Shown: positions 32,490 through 42,028 of the stretch, one piece after another
Layout: the number at the start of each line of letters is the position of its first letter
How positions within the stretch are numbered: the first letter of the stretch is position 1
From: Planctomycetaceae bacterium
Lineage (GTDB): Bacteria > Planctomycetota > Planctomycetia > Pirellulales > Pirellulaceae
Direction of reading: 5' to 3'
DNA: 49,432 nucleotides
Assembly: GCA_024642205.1 (NCBI GenBank)
Contig: JAHEBQ010000047.1
Location: 1 to 49,432 of the forward strand
Program-made: the position numbers and the translations under genes
The notes under the pieces: generated by a model
Told to the model about the DNA's origin: nothing
The model's database searches: none
What the model saw: only the letters and a program-made list of their open reading frames with translations

Positions 32490-34043
32490 TCATGCCTGCG
32501 CAGCCGATTTGGACATGATATCCTTGAGCAAATACTCGGCCCGTTGCCAGTTGTTTGACTCTCTACCACCCCAATAACTCATCAACGTTGCCAGGCATAA
32601 CATGGCGACACACCAGATACAGGCTTGTCGATTGAGGGTGTAGGGGATCCCCAGGAATCCCGTCAAGTTACCTTTTCCCCCACCAACCAGTAACCCGGTA
32701 GAGATAAAACCGAAAACAAACGCGACCACCAACATTGCGACGGAAACGGACCGCATTGCCGACCAATCATTGATTTGAAACAGGAAGATCGCATACACAA
32801 GGTGGATCGCGCCAACAAATATTTGAATGTAAATCCATCGCGGCAGTGCCATCGATTCGGCGAGTTGTGCCCAATGGTACCCGTGATAGAGTGCCGGCAC
32901 CACATTGACGACGGCGACGAAACAGAGACAAAACGCAAAGAACCGGGCAAGCACTTTTCGGTCGCAATTCGCCCGCTCAAGCCGCTCTTCCCAGTTGCGT
33001 TCTTCCTGAGCAACGAATGCTGGTGGTATTGGTTCGCGAAAACTGACAACCGGCATTGCCGCTGGCAATTTCGCTCGACTTGGACGCGGCAGAAAATCGA
33101 ACTTGTCTACGAACCCGTCGTCACCAGGTTTCGAACCTGGTACAACCCGATCCGTTCGTGAATTCTTATGTTCTGCCGCGTCCAAGTTGGATCCGAAACT
33201 GTTCGCAACCGCTGGTTCCGGCTCTGATTCTCCTGGAGGAATGATTTCCGGGTTCGGGGGCATCGAAGGGTCAGCGTTTCCCGGTTCAGCGCCACAGTCA
33301 ATCACAGGTTCTTTCGTCGCTGACTTCGGGTTCGCCGACTTGAACATCTCCCGCTGGACCCTTGATGATCGCGCGACGTCCCGGTCAGCATTCTTGAAAT
33401 CACCTGGCTCAACGGATTGATCGAATCGACGAATCTCTTCCGGAGCGACTGCCAACCTGTCAAGCTCCGGTTCGGGATTGATCAACCCATTGGGGCTCGA
33501 ATCGTTATGGGGTGCCGCAATCTCTTCGTCACTCAGTTCACGGCTCTCATCATTTTCAAATTCCGGAACCGGATGCACCCTCGTACGTGCGGCCGGCGTG
33601 GAAGCGGACTCGGGGACCGGAAGCGGCCGCCTGCGACGATGAATGACGGGTTTCACGAGGTCGGGCACGGCCAAGCGTGGTTTTTTCGGAATTGGGTGAT
33701 TGCCTCCAACACCCGGCGTTCGAGGATGATCTGCCATTGCTGCCATTCCGGCTCGTTCGACTTCCGAATCTTCGAGCATTGTTGGTTCGACGGCCGGCAG
33801 GCTCTGAGCGTTTCTGGCGGTTGCCGATTCCGATGGGACTGGAGCGGAGCCCTTTTCCAGACCGGAACGTCGATTCGCGATTTTGGCCTGACAGGAGACG
33901 GGTTTTCCGCTGGCCATTTCGCTTTCTGGAATCACGGGAATTCGAATCGCGGTTTTACACTGCGGGCATCGCACGATTCGACCGACACGATTGATCGACA
34001 TGTGGATCAGGCAACCGCTTGGGCAATGAACACGTAAGGGCAT
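32490..34043 (-). CDS. zinc-ribbon protein with four C-terminal membrane helices
   Basis: A 517-residue protein. The N-terminus (MPLRVHCPSGC, then RVGRIVRCPQCKTAIRIP) is a zinc ribbon of the type often seen in planctomycete proteins. Residues 45-370 are polar, low in hydrophobic content and rich in Pro, Glu and Asp, probably disordered. Four transmembrane segments follow (near FFAFCLCFVAVVNVVPALY, YIQIFVGAIHLVYAIFLF, VAMLVVAFVFGFISTGLLVGG and IWCVAMLCLATLMSYWGG). It is the last gene of the minus-strand signalling block. Function unknown; the disordered cytosolic part could be a kinase substrate. Confidence 0.75.
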   Translation of the reverse strand: MPLRVHCPSGCLIHMSINRVGRIVRCPQCKTAIRIPVIPESEMASGKPVSCQAKIANRRSGLEKGSAPVPSESATARNAQSLPAVEPTMLEDSEVERAGMAAMADHPRTPGVGGNHPIPKKPRLAVPDLVKPVIHRRRRPLPVPESASTPAARTRVHPVPEFENDESRELSDEEIAAPHNDSSPNGLINPEPELDRLAVAPEEIRRFDQSVEPGDFKNADRDVARSSRVQREMFKSANPKSATKEPVIDCGAEPGNADPSMPPNPEIIPPGESEPEPAVANSFGSNLDAAEHKNSRTDRVVPGSKPGDDGFVDKFDFLPRPSRAKLPAAMPVVSFREPIPPAFVAQEERNWEERLERANCDRKVLARFFAFCLCFVAVVNVVPALYHGYHWAQLAESMALPRWIYIQIFVGAIHLVYAIFLFQINDWSAMRSVSVAMLVVAFVFGFISTGLLVGGGKGNLTGFLGIPYTLNRQACIWCVAMLCLATLMSYWGGRESNNWQRAEYLLKDIMSKSAAQA

Positions 34044-34213
34044 TGAATTCTCGAATCAACCAACCGCCGAATATCAACGACAAACGGCCTTATTTTATCA
34101 CAGACACGTTGACATCACGGCTGAATTTCCACCGTAAAGTGACGCGAATTGGCGAGATTCCCAAAATTCACGTCGCTTGATCGGCAACGGATGTCAGCTA
34201 GATCCAGCACCAA

Positions 34214-35299
34214 TCAGGCAGATCTTTGTTGTTGGGCCTCGCGGACCCTTGTGCCCTTGTTCTGCGTTGCCGGCTCCGCTGTCGTCGGGGGCCCGATCGA
34301 TTCACTCGGTTTGGCATACCGGCCATGGGGTTTGTTCTCCTCGGTCCGAACAATCGTAAAGATTCCATCGACATAACCTGAAGACGAGTGGTCCGAGAGC
34401 CAATTGGTATTCAACCGACGCAGCCCGAAGCCTCCCGCCCGAAGCCTGTCGCTGATTCCCCGCCAACCTCGCATTTCTCGTAAACGTCCAAGTTGATCGA
34501 TGTACATTTCGGTACCAGTGTGACGATACCCGAGCAACGATCGCGGCAACCGTGTGACGACATCATTGTTGTTCACCCAGCGAAAATGTGGGAGCTTGAC
34601 ATGGTTAACATACTTTTGGCTACCGACCCGAGGACTGCCAAAGGTGTACAGTTCTTCTGGCTCGGATTTGATGTACGACAGCATGCAACGCCAGGCACAG
34701 ATCGACGCCATCGCTCCGCCCAACGAATGACCGCAGAACCATAACGATTTCTCATTCTTCGCCAGTTCGGATTCAACTTGCGGCCAAATCGCATCGGCTT
34801 TGGTTTTTAATTGACTATGCACTTTGCCGACCGTTTCCGCCAACGTTGTCATTGCGTTGGCGTATTCAGCGATCTGGTTCCATCGACGAACTTCGGTCTC
34901 ACGAAACACCACCACGCTATCGAACCGGTTCTGAAACCAGTGGGCCCGGACACCGCCACCATCAAAACATTTCCCATCGGTGAATCCTAGCTTGCCTGCT
35001 GCAAGATTGCACTGCTCATTCGAGAGGTAGGCGGCCATGGAGATTTCGGAGAAAAGTAACGATCGCCGCAAAACCGAAAGGTCGCGGATCGGCCCCTTGA
35101 GGGCGCTCTTGAAAACGAATTCACTCGCGTTCCTCTTCTTCATCGACACCGGTTTCTTGCTGGATCTGGTTACGATAGGGGCCATAGACGAATCACATAG
35201 GAATGGACGGCGAACGCCAGGACAACATGTTCCGGATTTAATTGTAATGGACCCGGATGACTTCGAAAGGTCCGAATCACGCATCAATTCCGAAAACAC
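34214..35299 (-). CDS. class 3 lipase (alpha/beta hydrolase)
   Basis: A 361-residue protein with a Lipase_3 domain. The nucleophile elbow GHSLGGAMAS carries Ser192; LYTFGSPRVGSQKY, Asp246 in WVNNNDVVTRLP and His260 in GYRHTGTEMYID complete a catalytic triad. No signal peptide is visible, so it may be cytosolic or peripheral. The oxyanion-side motif reads VVFRETE where many relatives have FRGT. The frame opens with GTG at 35299, 18 bp after the cyclase stop; ATG 35284 or 35143 are possible. Class 3 lipases hydrolyse acylglycerols or phospholipids; setting among signalling genes suggests a regulated membrane-lipid role (inference). Confidence 0.85.
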   Translation of the reverse strand: MFSELMRDSDLSKSSGSITIKSGTCCPGVRRPFLCDSSMAPIVTRSSKKPVSMKKRNASEFVFKSALKGPIRDLSVLRRSLLFSEISMAAYLSNEQCNLAAGKLGFTDGKCFDGGGVRAHWFQNRFDSVVVFRETEVRRWNQIAEYANAMTTLAETVGKVHSQLKTKADAIWPQVESELAKNEKSLWFCGHSLGGAMASICAWRCMLSYIKSEPEELYTFGSPRVGSQKYVNHVKLPHFRWVNNNDVVTRLPRSLLGYRHTGTEMYIDQLGRLREMRGWRGISDRLRAGGFGLRRLNTNWLSDHSSSGYVDGIFTIVRTEENKPHGRYAKPSESIGPPTTAEPATQNKGTRVREAQQQRSA

Positions 35300-35317
35300 G
35301 ATATCAAAAAATGCGAC

Positions 35318-37159
35318 CTATTTTCCTTGCATCCGGATGACACCATCCCAATTCTCCGGTGGCGAACCCTGATGCATGTTCATGTAGGAGGTCAGATACT
35401 GTCGGGCAGAATCTCCAATTGCAAGCAATCCGAGTTCGTTGTTCGTTCTGGTCCAATCCCCTGATTGGAACAATGTGAGTGCGCGATCGAACGCCTCCAG
35501 TTCGTCGCAGGAGATCGCTCCCGCGGGCATCACCTGAAACACGTCCAGGGAGCTTTTCATACCAAATGGTTGAAATCTGCCGAGGCGCCGCGTCACCGGT
35601 CGATCGCCACCGGAAAACCCCAATTCGATTCTTTGAATCGTTTCAATGTCGGCCAGGATGCTGCAGTCGAGCAAACGCGTCATTCCCTCCAGACGTGCTG
35701 CGGTATTGACCACCGGTCCGAACGCCGTGACTTTGACCTGGTCCCGAGTACCGATTTTTCCGGCAACCGCTTCTCCCGACGCGATGCCCATCCCAAACTG
35801 GAAATCGTGCTTGACGCGGGAATTCTGAGCCGACGGCTTTCCCCGCAATTCAGTGGCAGCTAACTGCTGAATTTCCAATGCCGCTTTCACTGCCGCTACC
35901 GCGTTTTCAAAATCCTGCTTCGGCTCCAATGGCCAGCCCCAAAAACCCATCGCCGAATCTCCATGGAAATCGCCAATCACACCTCCAAAATCCAGGATTT
36001 TGGAGGTGGTAATTCCCAACGCATCACTCACGCGGGCCAGAAGTTCAAGCAAGTTGTCAGCCATTTGCTCAGAAGTTCTGGAAAACCCGCGGAGATCGCA
36101 GAACAAGACGGATACATCGCAATTGCGTGGCGACAACACGTCTTCTGGATCGCGACCAGCGAATGCTTCCATCACGATTGGAGAAAAGAAGGCTCGCAAG
36201 CTTGATTGCTGACGTTCAAGCTGTCGGACCAGCAACAGGTTTCGCAACGTCGAGCCGACCAACTCGCAAAACTTGATGTCGCCCTGTAAATCGGCTTGCC
36301 CTGATCCTGAATCGAGTGATGAACCGTTTTTTCCCTGGTTGCATCCCGCGACATAAATTCCCCAACCCGGACTTGCATCGCTGGAGATCGGCGAGACAAA
36401 CGCCCAGTCGTTCTCGTAATCGCACGTATATTCTGTCGACATGCGTCTGGGCTGATGCCAAATGTGCAGAATCGTCTCGTTGGCATGAATCGCTTGTCGA
36501 ATCAACGTTTCACTCGGCTGGAAGTCACCTGTGTCAAATCCACGGCGGTCCCAATGGATGATCTCGATCGAGTTTTTTTTCGACTCCGAAGAACCAGAAT
36601 CCTTGGGGAAACCGCCTGGCGCCTTCATCGCAGCGTTCTCCAGTTGAACGATGCCAATTGTTGAAGCGGACACGATGCCGGCCATCAGCGTGTTGACCAT
36701 TCGAATCAATAAATCTTCCGTATTACCGGCGCTGGAGATCGCCTCGGGAATTCGGTTCAACACATCGATCCGCCGATCGGCATCACGGTAGGAAACCTGG
36801 CGGAGAAATTCCGGAGAATAGGTTTTTTGACTGATCGGATTGGGCACGTCCAACGAGACGAACGCTCGGTCCGCAGCCAGCGTAAACGTGGTTTTTCCGA
36901 TTACAAAATGTTCACCAGGAGCAATTTCAAACAGGTCTCGCTCCTGTCCACCATAGAAAACCGGATTGGTTGCCCCGGGAAGCCTTTCAACGCGAACCGT
37001 ATTGCCGGCCGCGAGCAGTTTGACATGCCGTCGCGAAATCTGGCTGTCCCAGGGAACCTTGTAGGTTTCCGTCGCCCGCCCCAATTCAATGGTTTGATCA
37101 GGAAGTTGACGACGCCAACGCGATTCGATGTTCGTCCCCTGAGCAATCAACTCCAACAT
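35318..37159 (-). CDS. FHA-(GAF-like)-class III nucleotide cyclase
   Basis: A 613-residue signalling protein. Residues 1-100 form an FHA domain (IELGRATETYK, SQISRRHVKLL), which binds phosphothreonine. Residues 125-320 look like a GAF-type sensor (IDVLNRIPEAISSAGNTEDLL). The class III cyclase domain spans about 345-540. Metal-binding Asp355 (VLFCDLRGF) and Asp401 (FHGDSAMGFWG) and the transition-state pair Asn485/Arg489 (VVNTAARLE) are kept. The purine-recognition Lys of GGxxxKxxGD is Asp397, and the second recognition Asp is Pro482 in FGPVVN. ATG 37159 starts the FHA fold directly; the frame opens at 37234. Product (cAMP, cGMP or other) cannot be told. Confidence 0.88.
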   Translation of the reverse strand: MLELIAQGTNIESRWRRQLPDQTIELGRATETYKVPWDSQISRRHVKLLAAGNTVRVERLPGATNPVFYGGQERDLFEIAPGEHFVIGKTTFTLAADRAFVSLDVPNPISQKTYSPEFLRQVSYRDADRRIDVLNRIPEAISSAGNTEDLLIRMVNTLMAGIVSASTIGIVQLENAAMKAPGGFPKDSGSSESKKNSIEIIHWDRRGFDTGDFQPSETLIRQAIHANETILHIWHQPRRMSTEYTCDYENDWAFVSPISSDASPGWGIYVAGCNQGKNGSSLDSGSGQADLQGDIKFCELVGSTLRNLLLVRQLERQQSSLRAFFSPIVMEAFAGRDPEDVLSPRNCDVSVLFCDLRGFSRTSEQMADNLLELLARVSDALGITTSKILDFGGVIGDFHGDSAMGFWGWPLEPKQDFENAVAAVKAALEIQQLAATELRGKPSAQNSRVKHDFQFGMGIASGEAVAGKIGTRDQVKVTAFGPVVNTAARLEGMTRLLDCSILADIETIQRIELGFSGGDRPVTRRLGRFQPFGMKSSLDVFQVMPAGAISCDELEAFDRALTLFQSGDWTRTNNELGLLAIGDSARQYLTSYMNMHQGSPPENWDGVIRMQGK

Positions 37160-37253
37160 AGTGCAATTCCGCGCAAAACATTTCAATGTGACATTGGTAC
37201 CCGATGGGCCTAATTCGCATCGTGCGAGCAGCATCGTTGCGGCAGCCCAATCT

Positions 37254-37712
37254 TCATTTGAACAGGACCTGGGTCCAGAGCAAATAACACGTCACCAGGA
37301 TCAGGATCGCAAGAAACGCGGAAAGCATCTGCAATCGTCCTGAATGAAAACCCCGCGTGGCATGGTCCAATCGCAAATAACCAAACAGAACTCCCATCAA
37401 GGCCAGAAACGCGACGCCGCACGCTCCGAATCCGACCAGGCGATCACGCGTCGTTTTCCGCTCGTTCAAAACCTCTTTGTTATTCAAGGTGTCGTCCAGG
37501 GATCTGATCGCCGCCCGCAAGTCCGCCCCGGATTCGTCTTCCCCGAAAACCGAATTCTTGTCACGATCACTTCCGGATTCCTGGCCAATCACCTCTGGAC
37601 CTGCCATCAAGGCAGCGGCAAACCCGACCACAATGAAAATCACCCACGAATTCCTCGTGGCGCGCCGGATCATGCAGAGTTCGAACCAGTTCAATCGAAA
37701 ATAGCGCAGCAT
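37254..37712 (-). CDS. small membrane protein in the signalling block
   Basis: A 152-residue protein. Three hydrophobic segments are visible (WVIFIVVGFAAALMAGPEVI, LVGFGACGVAFLALMGVLFG and LSAFLAILILVTCYLLW) with a polar acidic stretch between the first and second. ATG 37712 is chosen because AAGGA lies about 10 bases upstream; the frame starts with TTG at 37742. It follows the kinase gene closely and precedes the cyclase by 94 bp. No family recognised. Confidence 0.6.
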   Translation of the reverse strand: MLRYFRLNWFELCMIRRATRNSWVIFIVVGFAAALMAGPEVIGQESGSDRDKNSVFGEDESGADLRAAIRSLDDTLNNKEVLNERKTTRDRLVGFGACGVAFLALMGVLFGYLRLDHATRGFHSGRLQMLSAFLAILILVTCYLLWTQVLFK

Positions 37713-37773
37713 CGTACTCAGTTCCTTGCGAATTGAAGCCAAATGAGTCGTTCAGGGTCGGCGTCAATTGGCG

Positions 37774-39960
37774 TCAAGCCAGTGATTTGATTGGGGATTG
37801 GTTGCAAATTTCTTCCCGATTGACCGGATGTAACCAGGGAGATGCCAACTGCACCGAAACCGAAATAACCACCGCCAGGATGCAACTTCCGGTCAACGGG
37901 ACATTCAGCAAATGACTAAACACGGTGGCCCAAATCAGGCACAATGTTACGTTCAGAAGACTCAACCTGGTTTTGCGAACCGGATCTGATTGCCGCCACC
38001 ATCGCAAAACACCAAACAAACCAGCAAAGAAAATCAGGTACGCCGGAAAAATCGGCAATCCACGGATCACAAACTGGTTCGATTCACGGGCTTGAAAATC
38101 CTGAAGCGCTAATTGAGTCAAATCAATATTGAAGGATCCCGCGGAATAAAACGCAATCACACCGATCACCAATCCTGTCCCGATCATCACCGCACGCCGC
38201 AGCCAGGGATTGCCCTCACGGGATTCCCAGCTTTTGCTGAACGCCAACAGCGTCCAACAACCCACGATGCTATTGAGCGTCAACCAGGTGTAATTGGCCC
38301 AATGCTCAACCGTTGAATCCATCGTGTCGTTGAGCAATCCGGTACCCAACAATCCGGCTCCCACGGCAAATCCCAGCAGGTTCAGAACAATACATGCCAA
38401 CGCGCCAACCAATAGTGATCCGACCAATTCAGTCGCTCGGTCAGCCGAGGGTCGTTCTCCCAGCCATTGACGAACTTTCATGGTTTTCTGTCGCTGTACC
38501 TCGCGAAGCGTCGGCACTTTGGGGGCCTCTGATGCACTGGAAAACCAGATCCGGCCCAGATAGTAAAGCAGGTAAACCAGTCCCAGGCTCAACGCCAGTG
38601 GCAACAGCCACTGCGAGTTTTTCACGACAACCAACCCGGCGATGATCAGCAGAATGATCTTGACCGGAGTGGAAAAGTTCGCGTGATTCCACCATTGGGC
38701 CAAATTGGAAAAACCGAAATGGACGGCTTTTGCAATCGGCTCGTCACCCGTGACACCATGCCTGGCTGACGCGGCGGCCACATTCGCTCCCGCGACTCCG
38801 TTTTCGACGATCCAAATCGGCTGCTCGGCACGAACCGGACGCGTCGCTTTGCGGTTCCTCGGAACTGAATCTACGTGACGTACTGATACTTGGCCTATCC
38901 GATTTGCTGATTCCCGCTGGTGATGACTATTGTCGGTGAGTGGTCCAAAGACGATATCAGGGACAATCTCGATCTCATGTCGACTGATAATGACGGGTGG
39001 GAGTTTTGCCTGATCGGCGTTCCTCGTCGGGACTGGGTCTGCGTCGTCATCCCGGGATATTCCAGGATGTTCGTTGGTCAATTGTCTGGCCAGATGGGTG
39101 CTGCGTGATCCAGGAACCATGGGCCCGATCGCATGTTGAGAAATGATCTTCTGACTGTTGGCTGCGATTTCCGGCCAGGGCAAATCTGCAACCATCGCAG
39201 GAACGCTGCGATACCGAAGTTCTGGGTCCTTGCGCAACGACTTGGCAATTACCTGTCGAAATCCTTGGGGCACAATTTCCACGTCGGGATCGGCCGTGAG
39301 GTGCTTCATGATGATTTCCTGAGTGCTTTCGCCCTCGAACGGCACCTCGCCCGTCAACATTTCGAACAGGATGATTCCCAACGCGTAGATGTCAATTTCC
39401 TTTCCATAGACACCTTTGCCGATCTCGGGGGCCATGTAGTGAAACGTTCCCACGGATTCGGTTTGCCCGGAACGGCGGCTGCAGGAAATGAATTTCGAAA
39501 GTCCGTAGTCACCGATCTTGATAACCTGTTCGTGCTCGTCGCAGAAAATATTCCCCGGTTTCAGGTCTCGATGCACAATGCCGTGCTCATGCAGGTAGGC
39601 CACACCGGATGCTGTGGACGTAAACCAGGATTTAACCTGATCTTCCGGCATCCCCGTTGGATTGGATTCCACAACATCTCGCAGGGAGGGCCCGGGAACA
39701 TACTCCATCACGACCCAGCTTTCGCCGTGTTCATTACTACGAATATCCCACAGCGAAATCAGGTTGACGTGCTTCAGGTTCAGGCATTGGCGAACCCCCC
39801 GTAATTCGACGTCCAGGTTCCGCTGGATCTTTTTCAGCGCAACCTCTTTTCCGGCGTCACTGAGCGCGAAATACACCTCCCCGAATCCGCCGATGCCGAT
39901 TCCACGTTTAATGGTGTATCCTTCAAGCGGTCTTGAACCACTGGGATAGGAAAATTTCAT
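37774..39960 (-). CDS. membrane-bound Ser/Thr protein kinase
   Basis: A 728-residue protein. Residues 12-270 are a complete eukaryote-like kinase domain: glycine-rich loop RGIGIGGFGEVYFA (19-32), Lys43 (ALKKI), HRDLKPGN with Asp132, and Asp151 in GDYGLSK (DYG instead of DFG), then GTFHYMAPE and ALGIILFEML. A polar linker of about 170 residues follows, then seven or eight hydrophobic segments (from KIILLIIAGLVVVKNSQ to SCILAVVISVSVQLAS). GGGAGG lies 7 bases before ATG 39960, which fixes the start over longer options. The kinase probably faces the cytosol and the membrane part senses or anchors. It leads the run of closely spaced genes after the FHA/TPR gene. Confidence 0.93.
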   Translation of the reverse strand: MKFSYPSGSRPLEGYTIKRGIGIGGFGEVYFALSDAGKEVALKKIQRNLDVELRGVRQCLNLKHVNLISLWDIRSNEHGESWVVMEYVPGPSLRDVVESNPTGMPEDQVKSWFTSTASGVAYLHEHGIVHRDLKPGNIFCDEHEQVIKIGDYGLSKFISCSRRSGQTESVGTFHYMAPEIGKGVYGKEIDIYALGIILFEMLTGEVPFEGESTQEIIMKHLTADPDVEIVPQGFRQVIAKSLRKDPELRYRSVPAMVADLPWPEIAANSQKIISQHAIGPMVPGSRSTHLARQLTNEHPGISRDDDADPVPTRNADQAKLPPVIISRHEIEIVPDIVFGPLTDNSHHQRESANRIGQVSVRHVDSVPRNRKATRPVRAEQPIWIVENGVAGANVAAASARHGVTGDEPIAKAVHFGFSNLAQWWNHANFSTPVKIILLIIAGLVVVKNSQWLLPLALSLGLVYLLYYLGRIWFSSASEAPKVPTLREVQRQKTMKVRQWLGERPSADRATELVGSLLVGALACIVLNLLGFAVGAGLLGTGLLNDTMDSTVEHWANYTWLTLNSIVGCWTLLAFSKSWESREGNPWLRRAVMIGTGLVIGVIAFYSAGSFNIDLTQLALQDFQARESNQFVIRGLPIFPAYLIFFAGLFGVLRWWRQSDPVRKTRLSLLNVTLCLIWATVFSHLLNVPLTGSCILAVVISVSVQLASPWLHPVNREEICNQSPIKSLA

Positions 39961-40328
39961 TCCGCGCCTCCCAGCCATTTCGGCTGGCTGCCTGTTTGAA
40001 ACTGAGGGAGGTCTCCCTGCTGATTCTAGCGTAGCCGCTGGGTCGTCCATTTGTCTAGCTTTCCGTCGTCATTGCCAATATTGCTGTGGTGGATCACCGA
40101 AAAAACGGAAGAAACTGCATAGATTCTCCTTCCTCCCTCGCCCCACGGTTCTATCGGGTCCCGCCGATCAGGAGAAATTCGCTGGCGGCGATGACTCGAT
40201 GCTTTTCGTTCCCAAGACCAGCGTAGAAATCGTTATTCTCCACCGGTCTCTCAACGGAATATCAACCTGGGTTACATACTGGATTACACACGGGAGTACG
40301 AAATACCGTCGCTCATCAACAAATCCCC
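39961..40328. other. intergenic region upstream of the membrane kinase gene
   Basis: A 368-bp gap within the minus-strand signalling block, so the kinase probably has its own promoter here. No recognisable frame or repeat was seen. Confidence 0.4.
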
Positions 40329-41774
40329 TCACGAATCAAAAACCGGCTCCAGCGTCAACGAAAAATCTTCTCCGACAATTCGGGAATCAAGACGAATCTC
40401 CGCTTCCGCGTCGGCGTGTCGACCGTCGATTTCAAGACGTTCTTTCGATCGACAAAACCACTTGCCGCTGCGTTCAAACAGCATCAAATCGAATCGCCAA
40501 GCAGGACAGAAAACGTGGTTCGCCCGGTTGGGTCCGAGGAGGATTGCCTGCGACGCCAGCAGGATTGCGTCCGACCAGGGACTCGTCCGATGACGCGAAA
40601 CGAAATCGAGCCGAGCCGTTTTGCTGAGCGGGTGGGGTTGCGAGTACTTAAGTCGGACACCGCCATCAAGTGAGATCGTCTGGTGGTGCTTGATTTCTAC
40701 CGGACCCACGGCTCGCTGGCCGTCAACCGTCACCGGACCCAAGGGCTCGATCAAATGATGTCCGCCGACGGTTTCCAATCGGGCATGGCGCCGTCGCAAA
40801 TCACCCTGAATTGGAATTGAGATATTCGCCTGAGGCATGGCCTGTCCGATTGTGTTGACCCGTTCGGTACAAACCAGATAGCCGCCTACTCCGTCAACCC
40901 AAAGCAGAAACGACCCGACTTCCGTGATTGCGTGGACGGTCTTTTCTGTAACAAAATCCGTGTCTGCCTGATCTGAACGGGTTTGGCTTGATGATTGGTC
41001 CAGATGAAAAAACGAGTTCGTTACCGAAATCCGGGCCGCATCGGGCACTTGTGTTGCTCTTCGCCCGATCGACGTTTCCCGTTTCATGCGAGCGATGCAA
41101 TGCCGTTGCGCGTCGAGCGCGATTTGGTGCTTGGGAGCAATTGTCAGGATTTTCCGGCAACACCGGCTCACGTCGCTCCAGTGGCATTTGAGTGCCGAAT
41201 ACTGGAGTTCCTCGGTTAGCTCCTTCAACTGCAATTCGCGTTGTCGCCCCGCCGCCAGACGCGATTCAAGAAACGGCAGATCAGGCTGGAGGTTTTTCGC
41301 GTGTTCCAATTGCGCAATCGACCCGGGAAACTTCCCCTGGGCTGCCAATTCATCCGCTGCATTCAGGCATTGAGCGATGGTCAGAATTCGATCGGCGCGC
41401 CAATCCATGATCTTTCGGCAGGCCAATTGATTGATCAATTGAACCGCATGGTTGACCTTGGCGTTGAACAACATGGATTCCGCGGATTCAATCGTCAACT
41501 CGACCAACTGGTTCTTTTGACGCGAGACCTCGTCGGCGTCTTTGGGCCCGGCCAGTTCCGAGGCCGTCGAAAGATCTTTCCAGGCAAACGCAAATTTGCC
41601 CAACGAGGATGCTTGCTCGGCACGTTGAACGAGTGCAGTCATCAACTGACGCGACAATCGCCCGGGGGTAAAAGTCGGTTGAGACAGGTCTTGTTTGAGA
41701 TACTCCGCTGCCAAGTCGAGGTCTCCCTCAATCAACGCGCGGCTGGCAAGTTTCTGCCTTTTTCCCCACGCCAT
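40329..41774 (-). CDS. helical-repeat / FHA domain protein
   Basis: A 481-residue protein. The first 230 residues are helical with a TPR-like rhythm (LIEGDLDLAAEYLKQDL, LAAQGKFPGSIAQLEHAKNL, CHWSDVSRCCRKILTIAP). About residues 294-385 resemble an FHA domain: YLVCTERVNTIGQ, then GDLRRRHARLETVGGHHLIEP, though the first conserved Gly-Arg pair has changed. A beta-rich tail of unknown type ends the chain. ATG 41774 is preceded by GGTGAG. No signal or membrane segment. It heads the minus-strand block and could bind a phosphorylated partner of the kinase behind it (inference). Confidence 0.75.
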   Translation of the reverse strand: MAWGKRQKLASRALIEGDLDLAAEYLKQDLSQPTFTPGRLSRQLMTALVQRAEQASSLGKFAFAWKDLSTASELAGPKDADEVSRQKNQLVELTIESAESMLFNAKVNHAVQLINQLACRKIMDWRADRILTIAQCLNAADELAAQGKFPGSIAQLEHAKNLQPDLPFLESRLAAGRQRELQLKELTEELQYSALKCHWSDVSRCCRKILTIAPKHQIALDAQRHCIARMKRETSIGRRATQVPDAARISVTNSFFHLDQSSSQTRSDQADTDFVTEKTVHAITEVGSFLLWVDGVGGYLVCTERVNTIGQAMPQANISIPIQGDLRRRHARLETVGGHHLIEPLGPVTVDGQRAVGPVEIKHHQTISLDGGVRLKYSQPHPLSKTARLDFVSRHRTSPWSDAILLASQAILLGPNRANHVFCPAWRFDLMLFERSGKWFCRSKERLEIDGRHADAEAEIRLDSRIVGEDFSLTLEPVFDS

Positions 41775-41962
41775 ATGTTCTCACCCTGGTTATTCGCGCG
41801 GCGCCTGGACCGCAGATCTGTTTGTCGGCAGGTCATGTTTTCGCAACAACAGTAGATTCGGAGTTCCATATTCAAGGTCCCGATGTTGTGGGCCACGCGG
41901 TGCAAACCTCCTCCGATAGGGACGCTCCCGGCAGCCTTTCCAGCACATCACCTCGCCAACGC

Positions 41963-42001
41963 AAAAAGGGGCCCGAGCTACCTACCTTAGCCACGAGCCC
42001 C
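41963..42001 (-). terminator. intrinsic terminator of the coiled-coil gene
   Basis: On the minus strand, GGGGCTCG (42001-41994) pairs with CGGGCCCC (41975-41968) across an 18-base loop, with one G-T pair, followed by five T (41967-41963). It lies 27 bp after the stop of the gene at 42029. Confidence 0.75.
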
Positions 42002-42028
42002 AGAGGGATGCGTTCGGTTGTGGTTTGA

